11,969 nucleotides of DNA, from positions 1-11,969 of the forward strand of contig JAZRIK010000114.1 in the NCBI GenBank assembly GCA_045645245.1. The letters run 5' to 3'. The notes beneath the pieces are model-generated. The model was given only the letters and a program-made list of their open reading frames with translations. It was not told where the DNA came from and ran no database searches. Positions 1 to 6,473 of the stretch are shown here, one piece after another (position 1 is the first letter of the stretch; each line of letters opens with the position of its first letter). A program made the position numbers and the translations under genes. The stretch is from Scatosoma sp045645245. Lineage in GTDB: Bacteria > Bacillota > Clostridia > Christensenellales > Borkfalkiaceae.

Positions 1-752
1 CCCTGCAAGCCGTTATTGACGAGCGTACGGCACTCGTAGCCGTGATGGCGGTCAACAACGAAACGGGCGTTTTGCAACCGATCCAAGAACTTGCTCAAAT
101 CGCACATAGCCGCGGCGCGCTGTTTTTTACCGACGCGGTACAAGCCGCGCCTTATCTTCCTATCGACGTAAAGGCGTGGGGAGTGGATTTACTCTCGTTT
201 TCGTCGCATAAATTCTACGGCCCGAAAGGCGTAGGCGCGCTGTATATCAAAAACGGCGTAAAAATCGACAAGCACGTAGGCGGCGGCGAACAGGAACGCG
301 GACTGCGCGGCGGCACGGTCAACGTACCGCTCGTGGTTGGGTTTGCCGCGGCGTATAAAAAATGCGTAAGCGAAAGAGAAATCAATAATCAAAAAATAAA
401 AACGCTCGCAAATGCGTTTATGCAGGAATTGTCTGTTTTGGACGGCGTAAAACGCAACGGCGATACTCAAAACGCGCTGGATAGCGTACTCAATTTACAA
501 ATCGACGGTGTGGAAAACACTTCGCTCCTTTTCAATATGGATTTGCAAGGCGTTTGTATGGCGGCGGGGTCGGCTTGTGCGAGCGCGTCCATCAAGCCCA
601 GCCACGTGCTTACGGCGATGGGGCTTAACGAGCGGCAGGCAAAACAAAGCGTGCGGATTAGCTTTGGCAAGGACAACGAAGCGGACGAAGTAAAAGCCGC
701 GGCGAAAATTTTCGTGCAAACAATAGAGCGGTTGCGCAAAAAGGATAAATAA
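1..752 (+). CDS. Cysteine desulfurase (NifS/IscS family), 5' end missing
   Basis: PLP enzyme that removes sulfur from cysteine, leaving alanine and an enzyme persulfide used for Fe-S clusters and tRNA thiolation in the cytoplasm. The reading frame is open from base 3, so the gene starts before the window; about 250 C-terminal residues remain of a family usually near 380-400. Visible signatures are the VNNETG segment just after the truncation, FTDAVQ (bases ~129-146), the PLP-lysine motif SSHKFYGPKG (Lys codon 210-212), the RGGT motif (~307-318), and the catalytic-cysteine loop GSACASAS (Cys codon 576-578) followed by PSHVL. It ends with taa at 750-752. A ferredoxin with its own promoter follows. 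The family is certain; whether it serves general Fe-S assembly (IscS) or another acceptor cannot be told because the upstream neighbours are missing. Confidence 0.96.
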   Translation, partial: LQAVIDERTALVAVMAVNNETGVLQPIQELAQIAHSRGALFFTDAVQAAPYLPIDVKAWGVDLLSFSSHKFYGPKGVGALYIKNGVKIDKHVGGGEQERGLRGGTVNVPLVVGFAAAYKKCVSEREINNQKIKTLANAFMQELSVLDGVKRNGDTQNALDSVLNLQIDGVENTSLLFNMDLQGVCMAAGSACASASIKPSHVLTAMGLNERQAKQSVRISFGKDNEADEVKAAAKIFVQTIERLRKKDK

Positions 753-776
753 ACGTAAAAAAATAGCGTGCAACCC

Positions 777-805
777 TTTACAAGTGAAAAAAAATGTGAT
801 ATAAT
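777..805 (+). promoter_or_regulatory. Sigma-A-type promoter for the ferredoxin
   Basis: TTTACA at 777-782 and a perfect TATAAT at 800-805 are separated by 17 bp, and a TG at 797-798 makes it an extended -10. Transcription would start near 812, giving a leader of about 27 nt that carries the GGAGGT ribosome-binding site. The ferredoxin can therefore be expressed independently of the desulfurase. Confidence 0.8.
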
Positions 806-838
806 ATATATCAAGAACGATCTTGGAGGTATGAAAAT

Positions 839-1009
839 ATGGCACACGTAATCAGCGATGAATGTATTGCTTGCGGCGCTTGCGCAGATACCTGCCCCGT
901 CGGTGCAATCGTTTTGGGGGATAACGGCATTTACGTTATCAACGACGACTGCGTAGATTGTGGCGCTTGCGAAGATGGATGCCCCGTATCGGCAATCAGC
1001 GAAAAATAA
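839..1009 (+). CDS. 2[4Fe-4S] ferredoxin
   Basis: Small cytoplasmic electron carrier of 56 residues, the usual size for clostridial-type bacterial ferredoxins. Two CxxCxxCxxxCP motifs are complete: Cys9, 12, 15, 19 (each followed by Pro after the last Cys) and Cys38, 41, 44, 48. The expected pseudo-twofold arrangement has the last Cys of one motif completing the cluster of the other. The start is fixed by a strong GGAGGT at 825-830, 8 nt before the ATG at 839; an ATG at 831 is out of frame. It stands alone between its own promoter and a terminator-like hairpin at 1031-1063, so it is probably monocistronic. The upstream desulfurase is a plausible source of sulfur for its clusters; partner enzymes are not visible. 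Confidence 0.95.
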   Translation: MAHVISDECIACGACADTCPVGAIVLGDNGIYVINDDCVDCGACEDGCPVSAISEK

Positions 1010-1030
1010 GCATAAAAAGCAAAGGCAACG

Positions 1031-1063
1031 AGCGGTGCGTTGGGGTATAACCCGCGCACCGCT
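1031..1063. terminator. Hairpin between convergent genes, probably a bidirectional terminator
   Basis: A perfect 9-bp stem (AGCGGTGCG at 1031-1039 with CGCACCGCT at 1055-1063) closes a 15-nt loop. It lies between the end of the ferredoxin (1009) and the end of the minus-strand small gene (1123). The downstream U-tracts are weak on both strands (ttgtcactt on plus, cgttgcctttgcttttt on minus), so termination may be partial. Confidence 0.55.
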
Positions 1064-1122
1064 TTGTCACTTAAACTGCAAAAAGAAGAGTTCCACAATC
1101 AGCCGAGCGGCAAATTCGCATA

Positions 1123-1305
1123 CTATGGCGAAATATTCGATGGGAACTCCTTTTGCATTGTTTGCAAACGATTGAGGGATTTGGCGAGCCACGCGTGAAA
1201 AGCCGCCGCCTTCTTGATCAACGCTTGCAATAATTTTTCCAGGGCACGCGCAAGCAGCGCGTCCAACCCAAACAGGCGCAAAACTTTGATAAACACTGCT
1301 TTCAT
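1123..1305 (-). CDS. Small cationic helix-rich protein, function unknown
   Basis: A 60-codon frame beginning MKAVFIKVLRLFGLDALLAR and ending in tag at 1123-1125. I do not recognise a family. It has about ten Lys/Arg against three Asp/Glu, no cysteine, and Leu/Ala-rich stretches (residues ~3-48) with Lys/Arg spaced so that a long amphipathic helix is likely; there is no classic signal peptide. The start is chosen because AAGGAG (plus-strand positions 1316-1321) lies 10 nt before the ATG at 1305, although the frame stays open upstream to 1461. A consensus promoter at 1448-1475 drives it through a ~136-nt leader. It converges with the ferredoxin. Possible roles include a membrane-active peptide (leaderless bacteriocin, type I toxin or stress peptide) or a small partner protein; these are guesses from composition only. 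Confidence 0.6.
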   Translation of the reverse strand: MKAVFIKVLRLFGLDALLARALEKLLQALIKKAAAFHAWLAKSLNRLQTMQKEFPSNISP

Positions 1306-1441
1306 ATTACACACACTCCTTATAGCTCCGTCTTTTTCGACGTCGCTAAAAATATTTCGAGTGGGAAAGCCCAACGCTCTTTGCGCCCAAGCTTGCGTGC
1401 AACGAAAAAATAGGGGAAATTTTTCCGTTTTCGCCCGTCGT
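1306..1441 (-). promoter_or_regulatory. Long 5' leader of the small cationic gene
   Basis: About 136 nt separate the predicted transcription start (~1441) from the ATG at 1305. On the minus strand it contains a TGGG-cttt-CCCA hairpin flanked by GAG/CTC (plus positions 1359-1379), a CGTC-gaaaaa-GACG hairpin just before the ribosome-binding site, and an imperfect inverted repeat at 1381-1402. The CACTC arm of the first hairpin is also complementary to GAGTG of the Shine-Dalgarno region (1314-1318). I match it to no known riboswitch class. Confidence 0.4.
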
Positions 1442-1447
1442 GCAAGC

Positions 1448-1475
1448 ATTATAGCATACAAAAAAAGTTTGTCAA
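1448..1475 (-). promoter_or_regulatory. Consensus sigma-A promoter for the small cationic gene
   Basis: On the minus strand, TTGACA (plus positions 1470-1475) and TATAAT (1448-1453) are both perfect hexamers with a 16-bp spacer, and TG precedes the -10 (ATGCTATAAT), giving an extended -10. A TGTCA/TGACA inverted repeat (1470-1474 and 1484-1488) overlaps the -35. Confidence 0.82.
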
Positions 1476-1494
1476 TACACCACTGACACTTTTT

Positions 1495-1533
1495 TTGCGT
1501 TTTTTTGAAAAAATTTTTATAAGCGAGTAAAAA
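1495..1533 (+). promoter_or_regulatory. Possible promoter for the ruvCAB-queA operon
   Basis: The A/T-rich stretch before ruvC offers two imperfect solutions: TTGAAA (1505-1510) with TAAAAA (1528-1533), or TTGCGT (1495-1500) with TATAAG (1518-1523), each with a 17-bp spacer. Neither is as good as the other promoters in this window. No LexA/SOS box was recognised. Confidence 0.3.
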
Positions 1534-1582
1534 TACTTGTAAACGAATACAAAACCCACTTTGAAAAGCAAAGGAAAGGCGT

Positions 1583-2209
1583 ATGATTATTTTAGGGCTT
1601 GACCCGGGTCTTGCAACCTTGGGCTACGGCGTTATTGAAAAGGACAACAAAGGCAACAGCCGCGCAATCGATTGCGGCGTTATTTTGTCGCCCAAAGACG
1701 AAGGACTGCCCGTCCGCCTTGCGATGCTGGAAGAAGGACTTTGTAAAATTTTAGATAAATATCAGCCCGACGAAGTAGCGATAGAAGAATTATTCTTCTC
1801 TAAAAACATCACTACGGGTATCGCGGTTGCCCACGCCCGCGGCGTAATTTTGCTTACCTGCGTGAAAAAATGCGGGAAGCTGTACGAATATACGCCTATG
1901 CAAATCAAGCAAGCGTTGACGGGGTACGGCAGGGCGGATAAAAAGCAAATGCAATCGGTGGTTGCGTCCTTGCTCAAACTCAAAACCATACCCAAGCCGG
2001 ACGACGCTGCGGACGCTTTGGGGGTGGCGCTTTGTCACGCATTCACCAGCCGATTTGGCGAACTGTTCGCCGTTGGCAATATGACGCGCACCAAGGGCAA
2101 AAACACGAACGCAAGCGCGGTGGATTTAATCGCGGAATCGGAACGGCGCAGAGTAGCGCGGCTGCAAGCGCAAAAAATAAAACAACAAGCAAAAAACGAT
2201 AAGGAATAA
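1583..2209 (+). CDS. ruvC: Crossover junction endodeoxyribonuclease RuvC
   Basis: Resolves Holliday junctions by symmetric cleavage after RuvAB branch migration. The RNase H-like fold is marked by the N-terminal MIILGLDPGLATLGYG with Asp7, the IEELFF motif with Glu68, and the C-terminal PDDAADALGVALCH with Asp141 and Asp144, which together form the four-acid metal site of the family. The KQALTGYGRADKKQM segment (~109-123) matches the DNA-binding region. At 208 residues it is longer than most RuvC (~160-175): residues ~160-208 form a charged, Lys/Arg/Gln-rich tail not needed for the nuclease fold. The start ATG at 1583 follows an aaaggaaagg ribosome-binding site. It leads a tight ruvC-ruvA-ruvB-queA cluster, with ruvA starting 5 nt after its stop. 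Confidence 0.97.
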   Translation: MIILGLDPGLATLGYGVIEKDNKGNSRAIDCGVILSPKDEGLPVRLAMLEEGLCKILDKYQPDEVAIEELFFSKNITTGIAVAHARGVILLTCVKKCGKLYEYTPMQIKQALTGYGRADKKQMQSVVASLLKLKTIPKPDDAADALGVALCHAFTSRFGELFAVGNMTRTKGKNTNASAVDLIAESERRRVARLQAQKIKQQAKNDKE

Positions 2210-2214
2210 CGAAA

Positions 2215-2832
2215 ATGATTGCATATTTAAGGGGAAAAGTGCTCACCGTGACAGCGGAAACGGCAATAATCGAAGTAAACGGCATCGGCTACGAAGCGTA
2301 CTGCTCGGGCGGCGCATTCCGTAAAATGACGGTAGGGGAAATCGTAGAGCTTTACACCTACTTACAAGTCAAAGAAGACGGCATTACGCTGTTCGCATTC
2401 GCCACGCCCAAAGAAAAGGAAATTTTCTTAAAAGTAATTTCCGTGTCGGGCGTAGGACCGAAAATGGGTATCGGAATTTTAACCGGCTTATCGGTGGACG
2501 AGCTTGCGGAAGCGATTGCGACCGCCGACGTCAAACGGCTGTCAAAAGTAAAGGGCTTGGGCAAAAAGACTGCTGAAAAAATCGTACTCGAGCTGCACGG
2601 CAAAATTTCCGCGGCGGAAGTAATGAGCGCCAGCGGCGACCCGCTGACGAGAGCCATCGAAACGGCAACAGCCGCGCCGGTACTCTCTTTACAGGACGAA
2701 GAAGCGATTTCCGCGCTGATGGGCTTGGGCTTTACTAAAACCGAGAGTATGCAAGCCGTCAAACGCGCGCACGAAACGGGCGCAACGACTACGGAAGAGA
2801 TTATCCGTAAAGCATTACAAGGTGGGATATAA
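2215..2832 (+). CDS. ruvA: Holliday junction branch migration protein RuvA
   Basis: Tetrameric junction-recognition subunit that loads the RuvB motor. At 205 residues it has normal length. The N-terminal OB-fold domain (1-~62) begins MIAYLRGKV; the helix-hairpin-helix domain carries two HhH motifs, VSGVGPKMGIGIL (~77-89) and VKGLGKKTAEKIVLEL (~112-127); the C-terminal domain (~155-205), which contacts RuvB, contains the typical DEEAISALMGLGFTKTE pattern. The ATG at 2215 is 8 nt after AAGGAA (2201-2206), which lies inside the end of ruvC, consistent with translational coupling. ruvB starts 3 nt after the stop. Confidence 0.97.
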   Translation: MIAYLRGKVLTVTAETAIIEVNGIGYEAYCSGGAFRKMTVGEIVELYTYLQVKEDGITLFAFATPKEKEIFLKVISVSGVGPKMGIGILTGLSVDELAEAIATADVKRLSKVKGLGKKTAEKIVLELHGKISAAEVMSASGDPLTRAIETATAAPVLSLQDEEAISALMGLGFTKTESMQAVKRAHETGATTTEEIIRKALQGGI

Positions 2833-2835
2833 TCA

Positions 2836-3891
2836 ATGTTTGAAGAAGAAGATTTCATCGGCGAAGATAGCTTAATCGTGGGTACGAAAACAGAGTACGA
2901 CGCAGAAGAAAACGTGCTCCGTCCCAAAACGATGGCAGACTACGTCGGTCAACAAAAAGTAAAAGAGAATTTAGAGGTGTATATCGCGGCGGCGAAGGCG
3001 CGCGGCGAAGCGCTGGATCACGTGCTTTTGTACGGCCCCCCGGGGTTAGGTAAAACTACGCTTTCGCATATCATCGCCAACGAAATGGGGGTTGCGATCA
3101 AAATGACGAGCGGCCCTGCCATCGAGCGTTCGGGCGATTTGGCGGCGATTTTAACCAACTTAAACGAAGGCGACGTGCTGTTTATCGACGAAATTCACCG
3201 CTTGCACCGCAGCGTGGAAGAAATTTTGTATTCGGCTATGGAAGATTTCGCGCTGGATATTATCGTGGGCAAAGGTCCGTCCGCACGGAATATCCGTTTC
3301 ACGCTCAACCGCTTTACTCTGGTCGGCGCAACGACAAGAGTGGGTATGCTCGCGCCCCCCTTACGCGATCGGTTTGGCATCATCAACCGCTTGGAAATGT
3401 ACACGGGCGACGAGCTGACGGAAATCGTTTGCCGTTCGGCAAAAGCGCTGGATATCGCGATCGAAGACGACGCCGCGCGCGAAATTGCCTGCCGTAGCCG
3501 CGGCACGCCGAGAATCGCCAACCGTTTATTAAAACGAGTGCGCGATTTCGCTTTGGTAAAGGGGAATACGACCATTACGAGAGCGGACGCGCGGTTTGCG
3601 CTGATGCGTTTGGAAATTGACGATTTGGGCTTGGATCAAACGGATAGAAACCTGCTTACCGCACTCATCGACAAGTTTGGCGGCGGTCCTGCGGGCTTGG
3701 AAACACTCGCGGCGACCATCAACGAAGACGCGAACACCATCGAAGACGTGTACGAGCCGTACCTTTTGCAGCTTGGCTTTATCGCGCGCACCGCAAGGGG
3801 TAGAATTTGCTTAAAAGACGGTTATAAGCATATGGGCGTAGAGCCGTCGCTCAAAGCCCGCAAACAAATTTCTATGTTCGAGGACGCGTGA
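2836..3891 (+). CDS. ruvB: Holliday junction branch migration ATPase RuvB
   Basis: AAA+ motor that forms hexameric rings on both sides of the RuvA-bound junction and pumps DNA. The sequence shows the N-terminal LRPKTMADYVGQ segment, Walker A GPPGLGKT (67-74), Walker B VLFIDEIH (114-121), sensor I GATTR (164-168), the PPLRDRFG arginine-finger region (~174-181), sensor II in SRGTPRIANRLLKR, and a C-terminal winged-helix DNA-binding domain. At 351 residues it is normal, with a ~28-residue acidic N-terminal extension before the conserved core. AAGGTGG (2819-2825) lies 10 nt before the ATG, inside the ruvA end. queA begins 3 nt after its stop. Confidence 0.97.
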   Translation: MFEEEDFIGEDSLIVGTKTEYDAEENVLRPKTMADYVGQQKVKENLEVYIAAAKARGEALDHVLLYGPPGLGKTTLSHIIANEMGVAIKMTSGPAIERSGDLAAILTNLNEGDVLFIDEIHRLHRSVEEILYSAMEDFALDIIVGKGPSARNIRFTLNRFTLVGATTRVGMLAPPLRDRFGIINRLEMYTGDELTEIVCRSAKALDIAIEDDAAREIACRSRGTPRIANRLLKRVRDFALVKGNTTITRADARFALMRLEIDDLGLDQTDRNLLTALIDKFGGGPAGLETLAATINEDANTIEDVYEPYLLQLGFIARTARGRICLKDGYKHMGVEPSLKARKQISMFEDA

Positions 3892-3894
3892 GCT

Positions 3895-4932
3895 ATGCAA
3901 GAAAAAGTGCAATACTTAAAAAGCGATTTTTATTATCACTTGCCCGAAGAGCAAATCGCGCAAACGCCTGCTTCTCCGCGCGATAGCTCGCGCCTGCTCG
4001 TTTATCACCGCGATACGAAAACCATCGAAGACAAAATTTTTCGTGATATTGCCGATTATTTACAGGCAGGCGACTTACTCGTCGTCAATAATACGAAAGT
4101 AATTCCCGCCCGTGTTTACGCGCAAACGGCGCACGGCGGCGCGGTGGAAATTCTATTGCTCAAACGCCGCGATTTGAAAGAATGGGAAGTGCTGATGCGC
4201 CCTGGAAAAAAGGGCAAAATCGGCGCAAAAATGACGGTGAATGACGAGCTTTCCTTTACCGTAAAGGATATCACGGACAGCGGCGAGCGAATTATCGAAT
4301 TTGAATACGACGGCGCGTTTGAAGATATTTTATCGCGCGTTGGCACGATGCCCTTGCCTCCGTATATCAAGGAAAAGCTGCAAGACCAGTCGCGCTATAA
4401 TACCGTGTATAGCAAAGTAGATGGCAGCGCGGCTGCGCCTACGGCGGGTTTGCATTTCACGCCCCAGCTGATGCAAAAGCTGCGCGATAAAGGCATCGAG
4501 TTTGCGGAAGTGCTTTTGCACGTGGGTTTAGGGACATTCCGTCCCGTGAGCGAAGAAGTGATTACCGATCATAAAATGCACTCGGAATTTTACCAAATCG
4601 GCGAAGAAGCAGCGGAAAAAATCAACCGCGCGAAAGCGGAAGGTCGGCGCGTGATTGCCGTGGGTACAACTTCGGTGCGTACCTTGGAAAGCGTGGCAAA
4701 CGAACAGGGAATGGTGCGCGCTTGCAGTGGGAATACGGAAATTTTCTTGTATCCGCCTTATAAAATGAAATGCGTGGACGCGCTTATCACCAACTTCCAT
4801 TTGCCCGAAAGTACTTTGATTATGCTTGTAGCGTGCTTAACTGGGCGAGAAGAAATTTTGTCCGTGTATCAGTACGCGGTTGAAAATCAATACCGCTTCT
4901 TTTCCTTCGGCGACGCCTGTTTGATTTTATAA
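3895..4932 (+). CDS. queA: S-adenosylmethionine:tRNA ribosyltransferase-isomerase QueA
   Basis: Transfers the ribosyl part of SAM to preQ1-modified tRNA (position 34 of GUN anticodons), making epoxyqueuosine. At 345 residues it has full family length. Signatures are the start region SDFYYHLPEEQIAQTP with PRDSSRLLV, DLLVVNNTKVIPARV, AAPTAGLHFT, LHVGLGTFRPV, GTTSVRTLE and the C-terminal ITNFHLPESTLIMLV. It is the last gene of the ruvCAB cluster, 3 nt after ruvB, an association common in Firmicutes. The usual next gene, tgt, is absent here; a repeat-containing non-coding stretch and a phosphatase follow instead. The next enzyme of the pathway, QueH, is encoded in the same window at 8593-9207. 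Confidence 0.97.
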   Translation: MQEKVQYLKSDFYYHLPEEQIAQTPASPRDSSRLLVYHRDTKTIEDKIFRDIADYLQAGDLLVVNNTKVIPARVYAQTAHGGAVEILLLKRRDLKEWEVLMRPGKKGKIGAKMTVNDELSFTVKDITDSGERIIEFEYDGAFEDILSRVGTMPLPPYIKEKLQDQSRYNTVYSKVDGSAAAPTAGLHFTPQLMQKLRDKGIEFAEVLLHVGLGTFRPVSEEVITDHKMHSEFYQIGEEAAEKINRAKAEGRRVIAVGTTSVRTLESVANEQGMVRACSGNTEIFLYPPYKMKCVDALITNFHLPESTLIMLVACLTGREEILSVYQYAVENQYRFFSFGDACLIL

Positions 4933-4935
4933 ACT

Positions 4936-5108
4936 TCGCATCTCGGCGTTGCAGTTCAGTCACATACTACTCGGTATGCTCCTTCGCTGCGCCTTGACCT
5001 GCTCGTTTCTAAAACCAAACACAATCGCGAGAACAGTCTCTACGAAGAACTATCGCTTGGCTCCTTCGCTGCGCCTTACCCTGCTCGCTTCTAAAAATAA
5101 ACACAATC
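4936..5108 (+). repeat. Two diverged direct-repeat copies (~82-bp unit) downstream of queA
   Basis: The 49-bp segments 4978-5026 and 5060-5108 match at 44 of 49 positions and are offset by 82 bp; both begin GCTCCTTCGCTGCGCCTT and end AAACACAATC. The first copy has extra inverted-repeat potential upstream: GGCG (4945-4948) with CGCC (4990-4993), CAG (4952-4954) with CTG (4987-4989), and CATAC (4963-4967) with GTATG (4974-4978). The second copy's upstream half is more degenerate. The stretch 4933-5137 has no convincing gene. It may be a dispersed intergenic repeat or a mobile-element relic; no transposase is nearby. Confidence 0.7.
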
Positions 5109-5137
5109 CTTATCATTTACTTTATCGTTTATCTATT

Positions 5138-5605
5138 ATGTACAAAATCAATTTTATTTGTCACGGCAATATTTGCCGTTCGCCGATGGCGGAATATTTA
5201 TGCAAAGATATGCTGAAAAACGCAGGGCGAGAAAACGATTTTTTCGTAGCTTCTTCGGCGGTTAGCAGCGAAGAGATTTGGAACGGTATCGGCTCGCCCG
5301 TATATCCGCCTGTAAAAAAACTGCTTGCTTCTTTGGGGATTTCCTGCGACGAAAAACGCGCGAAACAGCTTACGAAAGCAGACGGCGAAATTTACGATTT
5401 ACTTGTTTGTATGGACGATAGCAACGTCTTGCGCGCAAAGAAAATCGTAGGCGAGAAAAACGCGCACAAGGTGAAAAAATTGCTATCCTATGCAGGGGAA
5501 AAGGGCGACGTTGCCGACCCTTGGTACACGCGCGATTTTACCGCCTGTTATCAAGATATTATGCGCGGCTTAACCGCGCTTTTAGACGCTTTGCAACAAC
5601 GATAG
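5138..5605 (+). CDS. Low-molecular-weight protein-tyrosine phosphatase family protein
   Basis: Cytoplasmic phosphatase of the LMW-PTP/arsenate-reductase-like fold that hydrolyses phosphotyrosine through a cysteinyl-phosphate. The N-terminal P-loop CHGNICRSPMAE carries catalytic Cys8 and Arg14 followed by Ser15; the general acid is Asp127 in the DPWY motif. At 155 residues it has family length. The frame is open further upstream to 4949, but those residues only translate the repeat, and family members begin a few residues before the P-loop, so the ATG at 5138 is chosen. No Shine-Dalgarno is visible before it. A strong hairpin follows the stop. Its target is unknown; no tyrosine kinase or capsule genes are nearby. 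Assignment as PTP rather than arsenate reductase rests on the DPWY acid and CxGNxCRS form. Confidence 0.9.
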   Translation: MYKINFICHGNICRSPMAEYLCKDMLKNAGRENDFFVASSAVSSEEIWNGIGSPVYPPVKKLLASLGISCDEKRAKQLTKADGEIYDLLVCMDDSNVLRAKKIVGEKNAHKVKKLLSYAGEKGDVADPWYTRDFTACYQDIMRGLTALLDALQQR

Positions 5606-5621
5606 AAAAAATAAAAACAAA

Positions 5622-5656
5622 GGGGGCAGGGATGCGTTCATCGCATACCTGCCCCC
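5622..5656. terminator. Strong bidirectional intrinsic terminator
   Basis: A 9-bp G/C-rich stem (5622-5630 with 5648-5656) continues past a G-A mismatch into a 5-bp ATGCG/CGCAT stem with loop ttcat (5637-5641). On the minus strand it is followed by a long T-rich tract (complement of 5606-5621), making it an excellent terminator for the minus-strand operon ending at 5673. On plus the tail tgtatttcgtgtaatttt is weaker but usable for the phosphatase gene. Confidence 0.9.
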
Positions 5657-5672
5657 TGTATTTCGTGTAATT

Positions 5673-6473
5673 TTATTTGGATAATTTCTTACAAATAACC
5701 GCAGCGGTAAACCATACGGCGAGCGTAATGCCTACCACGATAAGCACGGTGAAAACCGCATTCAAAAAGAAATCCAGCGTTAAAATGCAGGTCAGCGTAT
5801 CGTTGAAAAACGAGCCGGCAAATTCTTCCGCTTGGAAAGGGAAAAATAGGTGGTGGATATTCGTCCACATTTGGTCGGCAAACGCCGTTTTATTCGCCGC
5901 TGCGTCGATGGCTACCCAGCCGCAAAAAACGCCGACAAGCGCGAAAAATATTCCGTAAAAGATAAGCGAATATTTTATGAGAAGGGGCGCAACTTGTTTC
6001 CTACGCCAAATTAAATATCCGCCCAAACCAAGCGTTAAAACGCTCATAACGATTGTCACGACAACGACCAGCGAAAACAAATCCTTTACGTCCACCATAT
6101 GCTTGCAGGCAACTTCGCCAAACACGCTTACGTTATCTTGCAACGAGCCGTTGAGATATACGCCGTCCATTTCCAAGGCAAAACTCTCTTTATCAGTAAA
6201 CAAATAATCGACGATATGCTGTATAATTTCGTTAAGCTGTTCGTCGGAAAACTGCGCGCGGTTCATCGGATTTCCGTCGATATACCGAATGGTTTTTCGT
6301 ATTTTGTTGCCGCTGCTGTCCACGCTTGCGTAGATGCCCGTTTTTTCAAATTGTGCTTGATAAAACGCGGGCGATGCCGCAATAGAAACTGCGGGGATTA
6401 AAATGGATAAAAGCAACAAAAACAGGTTGAATAAAACGATGGCAATTCGATCGAAAAAAGCTAGTTTTTTCAT
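5673..6473 (-). CDS. DUF1461 / TIGR01906-type integral membrane protein
   Basis: A 266-residue membrane protein with a likely uncleaved N-terminal helix (~9-33), an extracytoplasmic domain (~35-130) and three more helices (~133-155, 163-190, 236-261). The HMVDVKDLF motif (~125-133) just before helix 2 and the HHLFFPF...F...DTL....LDFF pattern (~207-237) before the last helix match what I remember of the DUF1461 family, whose function is unknown. Its ATG overlaps the stop of the upstream gene (ATGA at 6470-6473), so the two are translationally coupled, and the terminator at 5622-5656 closes the operon. Family assignment is from memory of motif layout; topology is read from hydrophobicity. Confidence 0.78.
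   Translation of the reverse strand: MKKLAFFDRIAIVLFNLFLLLLSILIPAVSIAASPAFYQAQFEKTGIYASVDSSGNKIRKTIRYIDGNPMNRAQFSDEQLNEIIQHIVDYLFTDKESFALEMDGVYLNGSLQDNVSVFGEVACKHMVDVKDLFSLVVVVTIVMSVLTLGLGGYLIWRRKQVAPLLIKYSLIFYGIFFALVGVFCGWVAIDAAANKTAFADQMWTNIHHLFFPFQAEEFAGSFFNDTLTCILTLDFFLNAVFTVLIVVGITLAVWFTAAVICKKLSK

Noticed and set aside
467..847. Minus-strand frames opposite the cysteine desulfurase end and ferredoxin promoter
   Set aside because: They are shadows of a conserved gene and run through a promoter; no start signals.
1306..1461. 52-residue upstream extension of the small minus-strand protein
   Set aside because: It would start before the predicted transcription start (~1441) and lacks a ribosome-binding site; the ATG at 1305 has a strong one.
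1214..1486. Plus-strand 90-codon frame opposite the small cationic gene
   Set aside because: No promoter or ribosome-binding site on plus, and its composition mirrors the minus-strand gene and leader.
4949..5137. N-terminal extension of the phosphatase by 63 residues
   Set aside because: The residues translate the duplicated repeat, and the family begins a few residues before the P-loop at the ATG 5138.
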